Shown: positions 33,755 to 41,945 of the stretch, in pieces
Layout of the letters: each line of letters begins with the position of its first letter
How positions within the stretch are numbered: the stretch's first letter is position 1
DNA from: JANXUR01 sp038229415
GTDB taxonomy: Bacteria > Acidobacteriota > Terriglobia > Terriglobales > Acidobacteriaceae
Assembly (NCBI GenBank): GCA_038229415.1
Contig: JBBROM010000017.1
Coordinates: 1 to 64,000, forward strand
Direction of reading: 5' to 3'
Length of the DNA: 64,000 nt
Made by a program: the position numbers and the translations under genes
Notes under the pieces: model-generated
Database searches by the model: none
Told to the model about the DNA's origin: nothing
Seen by the model: only the letters and a program-made list of their open reading frames with translations

Positions 33755-33770
33755 GAGTAATCGTTTACTC
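33755..33770 (-). promoter_or_regulatory. LacI-type operator upstream of araD
   Basis: GAGTAATCGTTTACTC is nearly palindromic (GAGTAA and TTACTC arms) with a central CG, 47 bases upstream of the araD ATG. It lies just downstream of a possible -35 TTGATC (33776-33771), so a bound repressor would block the operon. Same core as the sites at 20006 and 27585-27663. Confidence 0.65.
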
Positions 33771-33823
33771 GATCAAGGTATGAGAGGCAGAGTTTTTTGT
33801 CAACTAAAGAAGTTTTTTGTAGT

Positions 33824-34042
33824 GGGTCAGTTTGAAGCGCGCAAGCCCACCAGCGGGTGGTTTCCAGCAACAATGCTTGTGTTTGGCGTCCCATGCCAGG
33901 ATTTGGGGCGAGATATCCATGCCAGGCGGGTGGCATGAGCTCGATAGGGTCTTTCGACTTCACCGGGAGAATCCCGCTGAGCGGGCTTCTCCCGGTTGCG
34001 CTCAAGTTGACTGTGTTAAGAGGGTGACTTTCAAATTGACCC
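33824..34042. mobile_element. MITE-like element or IS remnant with terminal inverted repeats
   Basis: GGGTCAGTTTGAA (33824-33836) and TTCAAATTGACCC (34030-34042) are inverted repeats with one mismatch, 219 bases end to end. Inside, ACCGGGAGAA (33962-33971) pairs with TTCTCCCGGT (33987-33996), with CCCGCT/AGCGGG nested inside: a very strong hairpin. It contains no transposase. The GGGTCAnTTTGAA type of end is reminiscent of IS21-like termini (inference). No clear target duplication was found. Confidence 0.5.
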
Positions 34043-34370
34043 CTACTAATTTTTTGCTCAACGCGGAGGAGAATTACTTAATTCGGTAAACGTTTGCCCT
34101 AAGGTCTTACTCTTGTTCTGGCCGCGCAACAAATCGCGGGCATCGCGCTTCGCATCTTTCGGCTGTTGGCGGACCGGAAGTCTATTGAGCGCCGCTTCCA
34201 AGAACGCCTGCATGTAACCAGAATGTCTCGTGTATGTCTCTTTTTTTGCGGCTGCGCTGCGGCGGCGTGCAATCTGTTAGCGTTAGGAAGATTGGCGGTT
34301 AACCGTGACGTTCCGCCAGTCTAATTTTGCTTGTGATTCCCCGTTGAGGTTCTCTCTAGTGTCCCACGGT
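34043..34370. other. Intergenic region between the repeat element and the two-component system
   Basis: About 330 bases. GGTAAACGTTTGCC (34085-34098) is a near-perfect palindrome with central CG, similar to the LacI-type sites. On the minus strand a frame is open from about 34277 to a stop at 34058, with an ATG at 34213 (51 codons after it); the product is basic (PKDAKRDARDLLRGQNKSK), matches no family I know and has no ribosome-binding site. It may be the tail of a lost gene. No promoter for the response regulator could be fixed. Confidence 0.3.
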
Positions 34371-35066
34371 ATGGAGCGCATTTTGGTCATCGAAGATGAC
34401 CGCTCGGTGCAGAAGGCGCTGGCTCGCTTGTTCGGGCTGGAAAAATACGAAGTGGAGTTGGCCGGAACGGGCACGGAAGGACTGGAAAAATTCCGCGGTC
34501 AGACGTACTCTGCCGTGCTGCTCGATCTGCGCCTGCCAGGAACGCCAGGACCGGACGTGTGCCGCGAAATCAAGGCCGCTGCGCCGGGGTTGCCGGTGAT
34601 CATATTGAGCGCCAAGTCTGAAGTCGCCGACAAAGTCATGCTGCTGGAGCTAGGCGCAGACGACTACGTAACCAAGCCGTTTAGTCCGCGCGAGTTGTTG
34701 GCGCGGGTACGGGCGGCGATTCGTCGCTCGCTGCAACACAATACGCCGCACACCCTGGCGGAACCCGACGCAGTTTTCTTTGCGGACGTGCAGATTGACT
34801 TTGCCCGGATGGAGGTTTTGCGCGGGACTGAACTCGTGGCGCTGACCGCGCAGGAGTTCAAGGTCTTGAAGTTTCTGTGCGCCAGGCCCGGCATCGTAAT
34901 CTCGCGCAATGAGCTGCTGAACGAGGTTTGGGGCTATCAGAATTATCCTTCGACGCGCACGGTGGATAACCATATTTTGCGGCTACGCCAGAAGCTTGAG
35001 CCCGATCCCTCCAACCCAGTCCACTTCCGAACGGTGCATAGTGCAGGCTACAAGTTTGTGCGATAG
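34371..35066 (+). CDS. OmpR/PhoB-type response regulator
   Basis: The ATG at 34371 gives a 231-residue regulator. The receiver domain has the acidic pair in VIEDD, the phosphorylated Asp in LLDLRLPG near residue 52, the Thr/Ser position in IILSAKS and the conserved Lys in DYVTKPFSPREL. The winged-helix output domain ends in NELLNEVWGYQNYPSTRTVDNHILRLR and HFRTVHSAGYKFV, typical of the OmpR/PhoB branch. The kinase gene follows after 60 bases. Confidence 0.93.
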   Translation: MERILVIEDDRSVQKALARLFGLEKYEVELAGTGTEGLEKFRGQTYSAVLLDLRLPGTPGPDVCREIKAAAPGLPVIILSAKSEVADKVMLLELGADDYVTKPFSPRELLARVRAAIRRSLQHNTPHTLAEPDAVFFADVQIDFARMEVLRGTELVALTAQEFKVLKFLCARPGIVISRNELLNEVWGYQNYPSTRTVDNHILRLRQKLEPDPSNPVHFRTVHSAGYKFVR

Positions 35067-35126
35067 TCACCATGTCGTCAGCCCACAAGCCCAAGCTGAG
35101 CCGCCCAGGTTTGGCGGGAGACGCGG

Positions 35127-36899
35127 ATGAAAGGGTTACGCCTTCGCACCAAGTTCCTGATCTCCATGCTGCTGGTGATTGCCGGGCTCACCTGGACCAC
35201 GCTGTTAGTGGTGCAAAAGCAGGTGAGCGACCACACCCGGCTTGAAGCCGAAGCCGGTCTGCGCAACGCGGTAGTGGCCTTCGAAAATTCGCGCCGGCAA
35301 AGGGAGCAGACACTCGAACGCTCTGCGCAACTGCTGGCGGACCTGCCCAGTCTTCGCGCCCTGATGACGACACACCATGCGCCCACCATCCAGGACGGCT
35401 CCCGGCGTTTGTGGCAAATCTCGGGCAGCGATTTTTTTGCGCTGGTGGATCGTAGTGGCAAAGTGCTCGCATTTCATGCCACCCACTCTACCGCCGAGCC
35501 ATGGACGCCTTCCGTACCGGCATCGGACCTAGCCCCGGCTGGACCACCGCACTGGCAGGTGGTCGGTGGGCGACTCTACGAGACCTTCACACAACCGATA
35601 TTTTTTGGCCCTTCCGAGGAAGGCAAATCACTGGGTTTCGCGGTGGTGGGTTATGAGATTGATAGTCGGATGGCGCGCGACCTAGCCAGTGTCGCCGCCA
35701 GTGAAGTCGCTTTCCGGGACAGCGGTACGATTTTGGCGAGCACACTCACTCCCGAACAGCAGGCGAACCTGCAAAAGGCATGGTCCGCTTCCAACACTGG
35801 CCGACCAACGCAGCCCAACACGTCCTCGGAACTGCTACTCGACCGGGAGCGGTTTCTGGAGACGACGTTGGATTTGGAGCCGGGATCAGCATCGGGCGCG
35901 CAGTTGATTGTTCTGAAGTCGTTGCAGCCGGCCCAGTTGTTTCTGGCAAGTTTGAACCGGCTGGTGCTGGGGCTGGGTCTGGCCGCGATGCTGGCGGGAT
36001 CGGCGCTGGTCTTCTTTCTTTCTTATACCTTTACTCGTCCGCTCAATCGCCTGGTCTCTGGCGTTCGCGCCCTTGGACAAGGGGACTACGACTATCCGCT
36101 TGAACTGCGCACCAAGGATGAAGTTGCGGAAGTCACCGAGGCGTTTCGGCGGGTGCGCTCTACGTTACGGGATACGCAAGCTGACCTGCTTGACGCGGAA
36201 AGACTTGCCACCATTGGCCGCATGGCAAGTTCGATTTCGCACGACCTGCGCCATTGGCTGGCGGCGATTGTGGCAAACTCCGAGTTCCTGCTGGAACCGG
36301 GCCTGACTTCGATCCAGCGGGAAGAGCTGTACGGTGAGATTCAAACCGCAGTGAGCCAGATGAATGAGCTGATCGAGTCGCTGCTGGAGTTTTCCAGGAC
36401 GCGTGAATCCTTGCGGCCATCCTACGGCGACCTGCGAGCTACCCTGCAGCGAGCCGTGGATCTAGTGCGCAAACACCCCGAGCATCATTCCGTGCCGATC
36501 GAGGTGGCGGCATCGAGCGCACTCATGGGATGGTTCGACGGAAAGAAGTTGGAACGTGCTTTTTATAACTTGCTTATCAACGCCTGCGAGGCGGCTCCCA
36601 TCAGTGGCGGTCGGGTCACGGTTCGCATCGCTGTTCGTCAAGAGCGATTTGAAGTGAAGATCGAGGATAATGGTGCGGGCATCCCTATTGCCATTCATGA
36701 CAGTCTGTTCCAGCCATTCGTGAGCCAGGGAAAAGAGAATGGTACGGGCATGGGGCTGACGGTGGTGCAGAAGATCATCGTGGACCATGGGGGCGAGGTA
36801 TGGGTGGAACGCAGTTCGGCAACGGGGTCGGTGTTCGCGGTTCGGCTGCCGCTGGGAGTCCCCGTACACCCCGTGTCCAGTGATCTGAAAAAAGTCTAG
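35127..36899 (+). CDS. Membrane sensor histidine kinase
   Basis: 590 residues. A transmembrane helix (about 10-29) is followed by a periplasmic sensor region of about 240 residues that looks like a double-Cache-type domain (FFALVDRSGKVLAFH, ETFTQPIFFGPSEEGKSLGFAVVGYEID). A second helix near 275-300 leads into a HAMP segment (FTRPLNRLVSGVRALGQGDYDYPLE). The phosphoacceptor H372 is in SISHDLRHWLAA; the ATPase part has LLINACEAAP (N box), VKIEDNGAGIP (G1) and GKENGTGMGLTVVQKIIVDHGG (G2). The ligand is unknown. It presumably phosphorylates the regulator encoded just upstream and may control the porin and cupredoxin genes that follow. Confidence 0.92.
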   Translation: MKGLRLRTKFLISMLLVIAGLTWTTLLVVQKQVSDHTRLEAEAGLRNAVVAFENSRRQREQTLERSAQLLADLPSLRALMTTHHAPTIQDGSRRLWQISGSDFFALVDRSGKVLAFHATHSTAEPWTPSVPASDLAPAGPPHWQVVGGRLYETFTQPIFFGPSEEGKSLGFAVVGYEIDSRMARDLASVAASEVAFRDSGTILASTLTPEQQANLQKAWSASNTGRPTQPNTSSELLLDRERFLETTLDLEPGSASGAQLIVLKSLQPAQLFLASLNRLVLGLGLAAMLAGSALVFFLSYTFTRPLNRLVSGVRALGQGDYDYPLELRTKDEVAEVTEAFRRVRSTLRDTQADLLDAERLATIGRMASSISHDLRHWLAAIVANSEFLLEPGLTSIQREELYGEIQTAVSQMNELIESLLEFSRTRESLRPSYGDLRATLQRAVDLVRKHPEHHSVPIEVAASSALMGWFDGKKLERAFYNLLINACEAAPISGGRVTVRIAVRQERFEVKIEDNGAGIPIAIHDSLFQPFVSQGKENGTGMGLTVVQKIIVDHGGEVWVERSSATGSVFAVRLPLGVPVHPVSSDLKKV

Positions 36900-37015
36900 C
36901 CGCGATGATTGTTTTCTGGAGCGCGCGGCCGTTATTCCAGAGGGGTGTGCGCAGTATCGCCTGTCCTTTGGCCGAATCCCAGCGCTTGCCTGCGCGAGCA
37001 CTCCGTGGAGGGTGT

Positions 37016-38656
37016 ATGAAACTTAAGACGACCAACACGCTACCGAGATCACAGAGCAGTTTATTTCGGCTACAACGTTTGCCTCTGACTACAGGCTTGT
37101 GGCTTCTGCTGTGCGCGATGCTGCCAGTTTCACCTCTCGCGGCACAAGAGAGTACCCTTCCGACAAAGACTGCCGATGCCTCCCCTGCGCAAGTGGTCGA
37201 ACTGAGCCAGTCGGTGCAGGAGCTTCGGCGTCAAGTGGATGAACTGCGGGACAGCCTGCGGAGCGTCCTGGCGGAGGCGCAAAGTGCGCACGCCGAACTG
37301 GCTGCGATGCGCAGTGAACTAGCCGCGATGAAGGATGAATCGGATTCCGCCGCAGGGCAGACGGCGGCTGGCACGCCTGCCGAGCCAGCACTCGCGACGA
37401 GCTCCGGCGCAGTAACGACCGAATCGTCTCGCATCGGGAAGCTCAAGGAGGAGTTTGAGTTCCTGAGTGGCACGGTGAACGAGCAACACCAGACCAAAGT
37501 CGAAAGCGCTTCCCGCTATCGGATTAAGCTCTCTGGCATCGTGCTACTGAACCTGTTTGGGAATCAGGGTGTCGGCGACAGTCTGGACGTACCCACCGCA
37601 GCGCTGGCAAGAGATCCAGCTGCGGCGGCGAATGGCAGCTTCGGGGCTACACTACGGCAGTCACAATTTGGATTGGAAGTGTTCGGGCCGACTTTGGCTG
37701 GCGCACGTACCCGCGCCGACGTAGTGGTGGACTTCGCGGGCGGATTTCCAATTGCCCCGAATGGCGTGAACCAGGGACTAGTGCGGCTGCGTACCGGAAC
37801 CATGCGTCTGGACTGGAAGAAGACTTCTGTGGTCGCAGGGCAGGATGGGTTGTTCTTCGCGCCGCAGACTCCAACGTCCTTCGCCTCGCTTGCCGTGCCG
37901 GCGCTCTCTTACGCTGGGAATCTGTGGAGCTGGGTGCCGCAGGTGCGGGTGGAACATCGTTTCGCCACGGGGGAGAGTTCCGGGTTTGTGGTGCAGGGTG
38001 GCATTCTGGACAATTTGACCGGAGAAGCTCCGACATACGGGGTCTATCGCAGCGCACATGCGGGGGAACTCTCGCGACAACCCGCTTACGCGGGGCGGGC
38101 GGCGTGGTTTGGCACGCTGGCGGGCCGGGCATCGAGCGTCGGCGTGGGGACGTACTACAGTCGCCAGAACTATTCTTACGGACGCCTACTGAATGGCTGG
38201 GCAGTAACGGGCGACTGGCTGGTACCGCTGGGCAGTCGCGTAACCCTTACGGGAGCTGCCTATCGGGGCCGGGGCATCGGCGGACTGGGTGCAGCCTATG
38301 GGCGAAGCGTGTTGTTCAGTGGTGACCCGAACATTGAGGCTACCGCGATTCGCGGCCTGAACGCGGTGGGAGGATGGTCCCAGCTAAAGTTCGCCGCCAC
38401 AGCGAGATTGGAGTTCAATGCAGCTCTTGGCCAGGACAGCAGCTTCGCACGCGACTTGCGCTTTTTTCAGCATCCCCAGACGTACTACGCCTCGCCAAGC
38501 ATCAACGCGAATCGCAGTGCTTTCGTAAATGTAATCTTCCGGCCCCGCTCGGACCTGCTGTTCTCGACGGAATATCGCGCTTTACGCACGTTCTCGATTG
38601 ATGCTGGCCACGAGAATACAGGTCAGGTGAATGTTTCCATGGGGGTACTTTTTTGA
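37016..38656 (+). CDS. DcaP-like outer-membrane porin with N-terminal coiled coil
   Basis: From the ATG at 37016 (GGAGGG directly upstream) the protein has 546 residues. A signal peptide (GLWLLLCAMLPVSPLAAQ) leads into a coiled coil of about 45 residues (SVQELRRQVDELRDSLRSVLAEAQ) and then a beta-barrel of alternating polar and hydrophobic strands, with a C-terminal NVSMGVLF. A periplasmic coiled coil plus barrel is typical of DcaP-type trimeric porins. The substrate may be small dicarboxylates or similar anions (family-level inference). Its stop overlaps the start of the next gene. Confidence 0.8.
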   Translation: MKLKTTNTLPRSQSSLFRLQRLPLTTGLWLLLCAMLPVSPLAAQESTLPTKTADASPAQVVELSQSVQELRRQVDELRDSLRSVLAEAQSAHAELAAMRSELAAMKDESDSAAGQTAAGTPAEPALATSSGAVTTESSRIGKLKEEFEFLSGTVNEQHQTKVESASRYRIKLSGIVLLNLFGNQGVGDSLDVPTAALARDPAAAANGSFGATLRQSQFGLEVFGPTLAGARTRADVVVDFAGGFPIAPNGVNQGLVRLRTGTMRLDWKKTSVVAGQDGLFFAPQTPTSFASLAVPALSYAGNLWSWVPQVRVEHRFATGESSGFVVQGGILDNLTGEAPTYGVYRSAHAGELSRQPAYAGRAAWFGTLAGRASSVGVGTYYSRQNYSYGRLLNGWAVTGDWLVPLGSRVTLTGAAYRGRGIGGLGAAYGRSVLFSGDPNIEATAIRGLNAVGGWSQLKFAATARLEFNAALGQDSSFARDLRFFQHPQTYYASPSINANRSAFVNVIFRPRSDLLFSTEYRALRTFSIDAGHENTGQVNVSMGVLF

Positions 38657-39399
38657 GCGTCGGCAAGGGTCTCGGCTGGCGGTCGGTGGCGCGCTGGGCA
38701 GCGGTATGCCTGGTGCTGGGGGCCACGGTATGCCTCGCACAGACACAGACCGTGACCGGACGAATCGAGCTTATGGGAGGAGTACCTGCACACGGCTCGC
38801 AACCCGTGGGCCGGAATTCCCCGCTGGCAGTGCTGTGGTTGACGCCGCTCGACGCGCCCGTACCACCGCTACCGCCACCCGAGCATGGATTCCGCTTGGT
38901 GCAGAAGAATAAAACCTTCGAGCCGCACGTGCTGGTAATTCCGGTGGGCACGGCGGTTGAGTTCCCGAATCTCGATCCGTTTTTTCACAATGTCTTCTCG
39001 TTGTTCGAAGGCAAGCGATTCGATCTGGGCCTGTACGAGGCGGGCGGCACACGAACCGTGCATTTTGATCGGCCCGGGGTGAGCTATATTTTTTGCAATA
39101 TCCATCCGGAGATGGGAGCCGTGGTCTTGGCTTTGCGTACGCCGTATTACACGGTTGCGGGAACTTCGAGCGAGTTTGTCTTCGCGAATGTGCCCGAGGG
39201 CCACTATCGTCTGGAGGTATGGAGCGAACTGGCTCTGCCGGAATCGCTGCAGGCGGCAGCGCGCGAAGTCGTGATTTCTGGGACCTCACATTCACTAGGC
39301 ACAATCTCCATCGCGAGTATCGCGCACAAAGCATCGCACAAGAACAAGTACGGAACGGACTATGACCCTCCGAGTACTCCTCCATACCTGCATCCGTAG
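38653..39399 (+). CDS. Exported cupredoxin-domain protein
   Basis: A TTG at 38653 overlaps the porin stop codon in TTGA and yields a 248-residue protein with a signal peptide ending near VCLAQ. The centre is a plastocyanin-like fold with a type-1 copper site: H112 in FFHNVFS, C148, H151 and M154 in FCNIHPEM. Similar domains occur in 'methylamine utilization' and carboxypeptidase-regulatory-like proteins. It is probably a periplasmic or surface copper electron carrier or copper-binding protein. The tight coupling to the porin suggests they work together, perhaps under the two-component system upstream. Terminal residues are rich in Pro, His and Tyr. Confidence 0.82.
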   Translation: MSVGKGLGWRSVARWAAVCLVLGATVCLAQTQTVTGRIELMGGVPAHGSQPVGRNSPLAVLWLTPLDAPVPPLPPPEHGFRLVQKNKTFEPHVLVIPVGTAVEFPNLDPFFHNVFSLFEGKRFDLGLYEAGGTRTVHFDRPGVSYIFCNIHPEMGAVVLALRTPYYTVAGTSSEFVFANVPEGHYRLEVWSELALPESLQAAAREVVISGTSHSLGTISIASIAHKASHKNKYGTDYDPPSTPPYLHP

Positions 39400-39443
39400 G
39401 TTGCCGCGCTTGGGGCCGTAACGCAGCCAACCTGTGACGAAAG

Positions 39444-39471
39444 TGACAGTTTGTTTACAACGGAGTGACAA
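39444..39471 (+). promoter_or_regulatory. Three direct hexamers with exact 11-bp spacing (Pho-box-like)
   Basis: TGACAG (39444), TTACAA (39455) and TGACAA (39466) are spaced exactly 11 bases apart in the 173-base gap upstream of the TIGR03118 gene. An 11-bp period of TGACA-type hexamers is the layout bound by PhoB-like regulators. The two-component regulator encoded at 34371 is of that class, but a link is only inferred. Confidence 0.35.
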
Positions 39472-39572
39472 ATCGCTGGTGCCTGCCCGCCTAACCTACG
39501 ATTGGGACTAGCTCCCGCTCGGCAAAGGAGCAACCAGCCGAGATCAAAGAGGGAAAACCCCAGGAGACGTTT

Positions 39573-40667
39573 ATGTCACTGCTTCATTCTGTACTTCGGA
39601 ACTGCGATTCTTTCAAAAAATTTGGGAAATGGACTTGCCTGCTGCTGATCATGATGGCAACCGCCTCTAGCATCGCTAACGCACAGCGCGTGACCCAAAC
39701 CAATCTGGTGGCGGATACTGCCGGTAGCGCCACCACCACGGACCCCAATCTGGTTAATCCATGGGGCATCTCGTTCAGCCCGACTGGAGCCTTCTGGTTG
39801 TCGGACAATCACACTGGGCTTTCGACACTCTATGACGGCACAGGCGCGATTGTGCCTTTGGTCGTCACCATTCCTTCTTTCGATGGCTCGACGGCTGGCA
39901 GCCCAACGGGAACCGTGTTCAACGGGACCAGTGACTTTGTGGTAAGCCAGAGCGGACTGAGTGGAGCGGCAGTATTTCTGTTTGCCACGGAAGATGGCAC
40001 CATCAGCGGCTGGGCACCCTCGGTAAATTTCTATAGTGCGGTGATCGCGGTCAATAACGGCGCTTCTGGAGCCGTCTACAAGGGTTTGGCCTTCGCCACC
40101 CAGACCAGCGGTGCCAGCTCCATCTATGCCGCGAACTTCCATGACGGTGTGGTCGAGCAGTATGACAGCCAGTTCCGGCTGGTGCGTTCCTTCACCGACC
40201 CAACTGTTCCGGCTGGCTACGCGCCCTATAACGTGCAGGCAATCGGCAACAAGCTATACGTGACCTTCGCCCTACAGGATGCGGACAAGCATGATGACGT
40301 TCCAGGACCCCACCATGGCTACGTGGATATTTTTGATTTCAACGGCAACAAGCTTCAACGTTTTGCGAGCCAAGGTCCGTTGAACTCGCCCTGGGGCGTG
40401 GCGGAAGCGCCCGATGGCTGGGGTAAGCTCAGCCACACGATTCTAATCGGCAACTTTGGCGACGGGCACATTACGTCGTATGGCAAGGCCACCGGCAAGG
40501 TGATCGGTCAAGTGCTGGATCGCAGCGGCAAGGCTCTGGTGCTAGACGGCTTGTGGGCGCTCTCCTTTGGGAATGGCAGCGGTGCAGGCGCGACAAATGA
40601 GCTGTTCTTTACCGCTGGACCGAATGGCGAAAGCAACGGCCTATTCGGCAAGCTGACGGTGAACTAG
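39573..40667 (+). CDS. TIGR03118-family exported protein
   Basis: 364 residues with an N-terminal signal segment (KWTCLLLIMMATASSIANAQ). The mature part begins QTNLVADTAGSATTTDPNLVNPWGISFSPTGAFWLSDNHTGLSTLYDG, the standard opening of the TIGR03118 family. Repeats such as GLAFATQTSGASSIYAANFHDG and LIGNFGDGHITSYG indicate an NHL- or SMP-like propeller. The family is widespread in soil bacteria and has no established role. The ATG follows AGGAGA. A strong terminator closes the unit. Confidence 0.85.
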   Translation: MSLLHSVLRNCDSFKKFGKWTCLLLIMMATASSIANAQRVTQTNLVADTAGSATTTDPNLVNPWGISFSPTGAFWLSDNHTGLSTLYDGTGAIVPLVVTIPSFDGSTAGSPTGTVFNGTSDFVVSQSGLSGAAVFLFATEDGTISGWAPSVNFYSAVIAVNNGASGAVYKGLAFATQTSGASSIYAANFHDGVVEQYDSQFRLVRSFTDPTVPAGYAPYNVQAIGNKLYVTFALQDADKHDDVPGPHHGYVDIFDFNGNKLQRFASQGPLNSPWGVAEAPDGWGKLSHTILIGNFGDGHITSYGKATGKVIGQVLDRSGKALVLDGLWALSFGNGSGAGATNELFFTAGPNGESNGLFGKLTVN

Positions 40668-40918
40668 TCCTCACGTAACAAGAGTGGAAACGGCCACCAG
40701 CACTGCGCTGGTGGCCGTTTTTCACTCCGTGCAATCTCGCAGATGCTGTTAAAGCCGGTGAGTCCGTCTGAGGCTTTGCACGGATCGGTTGTATCGTCGA
40801 GCCAGCGCTTGCCGTCGAGCAAGAACTTATATTGGTGGCGACCAGGTCGAATAGCGCATGCGTCGGTACGCCAGAATCCTGCCTCCTCGGCAGTCGCGAC
40901 GAAACCGCTAGACTGCAA
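40664..40918 (-). pseudogene. Relic of a glycogen-binding (CBM48/isoamylase early-set) domain
   Basis: A short minus-strand frame with the second half of a CBM48 domain: FWRTDACAIRPGRHQYKFLLDGKRWLDD, then DGLTGFNSICEI. Known domains read '...PGRYEYKFVVDG.W..D....N.FG..NSV..V'. The first strands (usual VxLVGDFNxW) are missing and replaced by an unrelated lead-in, the only start is a TTG, and the end runs into the opposing terminator. It is most likely a decayed fragment; a tiny functional domain is less likely. Confidence 0.45.
40688..40723 (+). terminator. Rho-independent terminator after the TIGR03118 gene
   Basis: ACGGCCACCAGC (40690-40701) pairs with GCTGGTGGCCGT (40707-40718) around a 5-nt loop and is followed by TTTTTC, counted from the last paired base. 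It is 22 bases after the stop codon. Confidence 0.88.
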
Positions 40919-40940
40919 ACTATTATGACTAAGCTAGTGT

Positions 40941-41936
40941 TTAGCCTGGGTACCACACCAGACGTGGATCTGCTTCGCTACGTTGATAGTTGAACGCCTC
41001 TTCTATGAGCCGTTCCATGTCGAAGCGTGGTCGCCAGCCCAGCAGGAACTTAGCCTTGCTGTTATCCAGCCATGTGGACCAATACGGCGTCTTGATCTCC
41101 ACCGAGTCCAAACCACGTGTCCGGTACAAGTAATCTGCGACTTCTTTATAGTCAACGGGTTCATTCATGCAAATGTTGAACGTCTGTTGCCGTGCCTTCG
41201 GGTGATCGAGCGCCAGCATTATGCCATCCACCAAGTCGTTGAGATGAACAAAATTGCGCTTGACCGGCTTGCCCTCCGGGTCGAGCATTAGGGGAACCGT
41301 TCCGGCATTGGCATATTCGTTGGCGCGTTGCGGCTCCACAAGATCTCGCCAACGGGGGCCGCCGAATACGTCCTCGCCAAAGGAGAGCGAATACTTGAAA
41401 TCATCTTTCTCCATGATCCATGGCGCGCGCAAACAGCAGCCCGCGAGACTGTACTGGATGAAATATTGCTCCAGCATCACCTCTTCTAGAACTTTAGAGA
41501 GCGCGTAGCACCCCGGATAGGCACTGTGTTTCTGCGATTCGGTGATAGGCGCTGGGTGGGGATAGAAGAAGTGCCCCATCGCGGCATCGCCTCCAATCAG
41601 GATGATCTGCTGGAAGGATTCGCTGGCGCGGCATTCCTCAAGAAGCCAAAAGAATCCCTTGACGGTGACGTCCATCACGTCGTCAGGCGTCTCCTTGCAG
41701 GTCGCCCCGTGAATGACGTGGGTGATGCCCTTCATCGCCGTGCGCACAGCGTCGCGATCCGATATGCTTCCTCTTACGACATCCAACCGGGCGTGTGGTT
41801 CGGGTAACCTATTGTGGCAGAATGCCCGAATCAGCACGTCGGTATGTGTCTCGGATTGCAAGATGTGACGGATGAAGTGAGAGCCCACTTTTCCGGTCGC
41901 GCCCGTTACCAAAATATGTTTCCCAGGGTAAATCAT
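40941..41936 (-). CDS. NAD-dependent epimerase/dehydratase
   Basis: A 331-residue extended SDR. The nucleotide-binding loop TGATGKVG is at about 11-18, the Ser region is IGGDAAMGHF, and YALSK carries the catalytic Tyr and Lys. The substrate domain shows LRAPWIMEKDDF, NFVHLNDLVDGIMLALDHPKARQQTFNI and a C-terminal LGWRPRFDMERLIEEAFNYQ, close to sugar-nucleotide epimerases. The sugar is not identifiable. The discoidin-like protein gene is nine bases upstream, then the beta-galactosidase gene, so a role in sugar handling is likely. Confidence 0.88.
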   Translation of the reverse strand: MIYPGKHILVTGATGKVGSHFIRHILQSETHTDVLIRAFCHNRLPEPHARLDVVRGSISDRDAVRTAMKGITHVIHGATCKETPDDVMDVTVKGFFWLLEECRASESFQQIILIGGDAAMGHFFYPHPAPITESQKHSAYPGCYALSKVLEEVMLEQYFIQYSLAGCCLRAPWIMEKDDFKYSLSFGEDVFGGPRWRDLVEPQRANEYANAGTVPLMLDPEGKPVKRNFVHLNDLVDGIMLALDHPKARQQTFNICMNEPVDYKEVADYLYRTRGLDSVEIKTPYWSTWLDNSKAKFLLGWRPRFDMERLIEEAFNYQRSEADPRLVWYPG

Positions 41937-41945
41937 ACTTATTGG

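Noticed and set aside
33709..34005. N-terminal extension of araD by 99 residues
   Set aside because: It covers the LacI-type operator and part of the inverted-repeat element, has no homology to AraD, and the ATG at 33708 yields the normal enzyme length with a ribosome-binding site.
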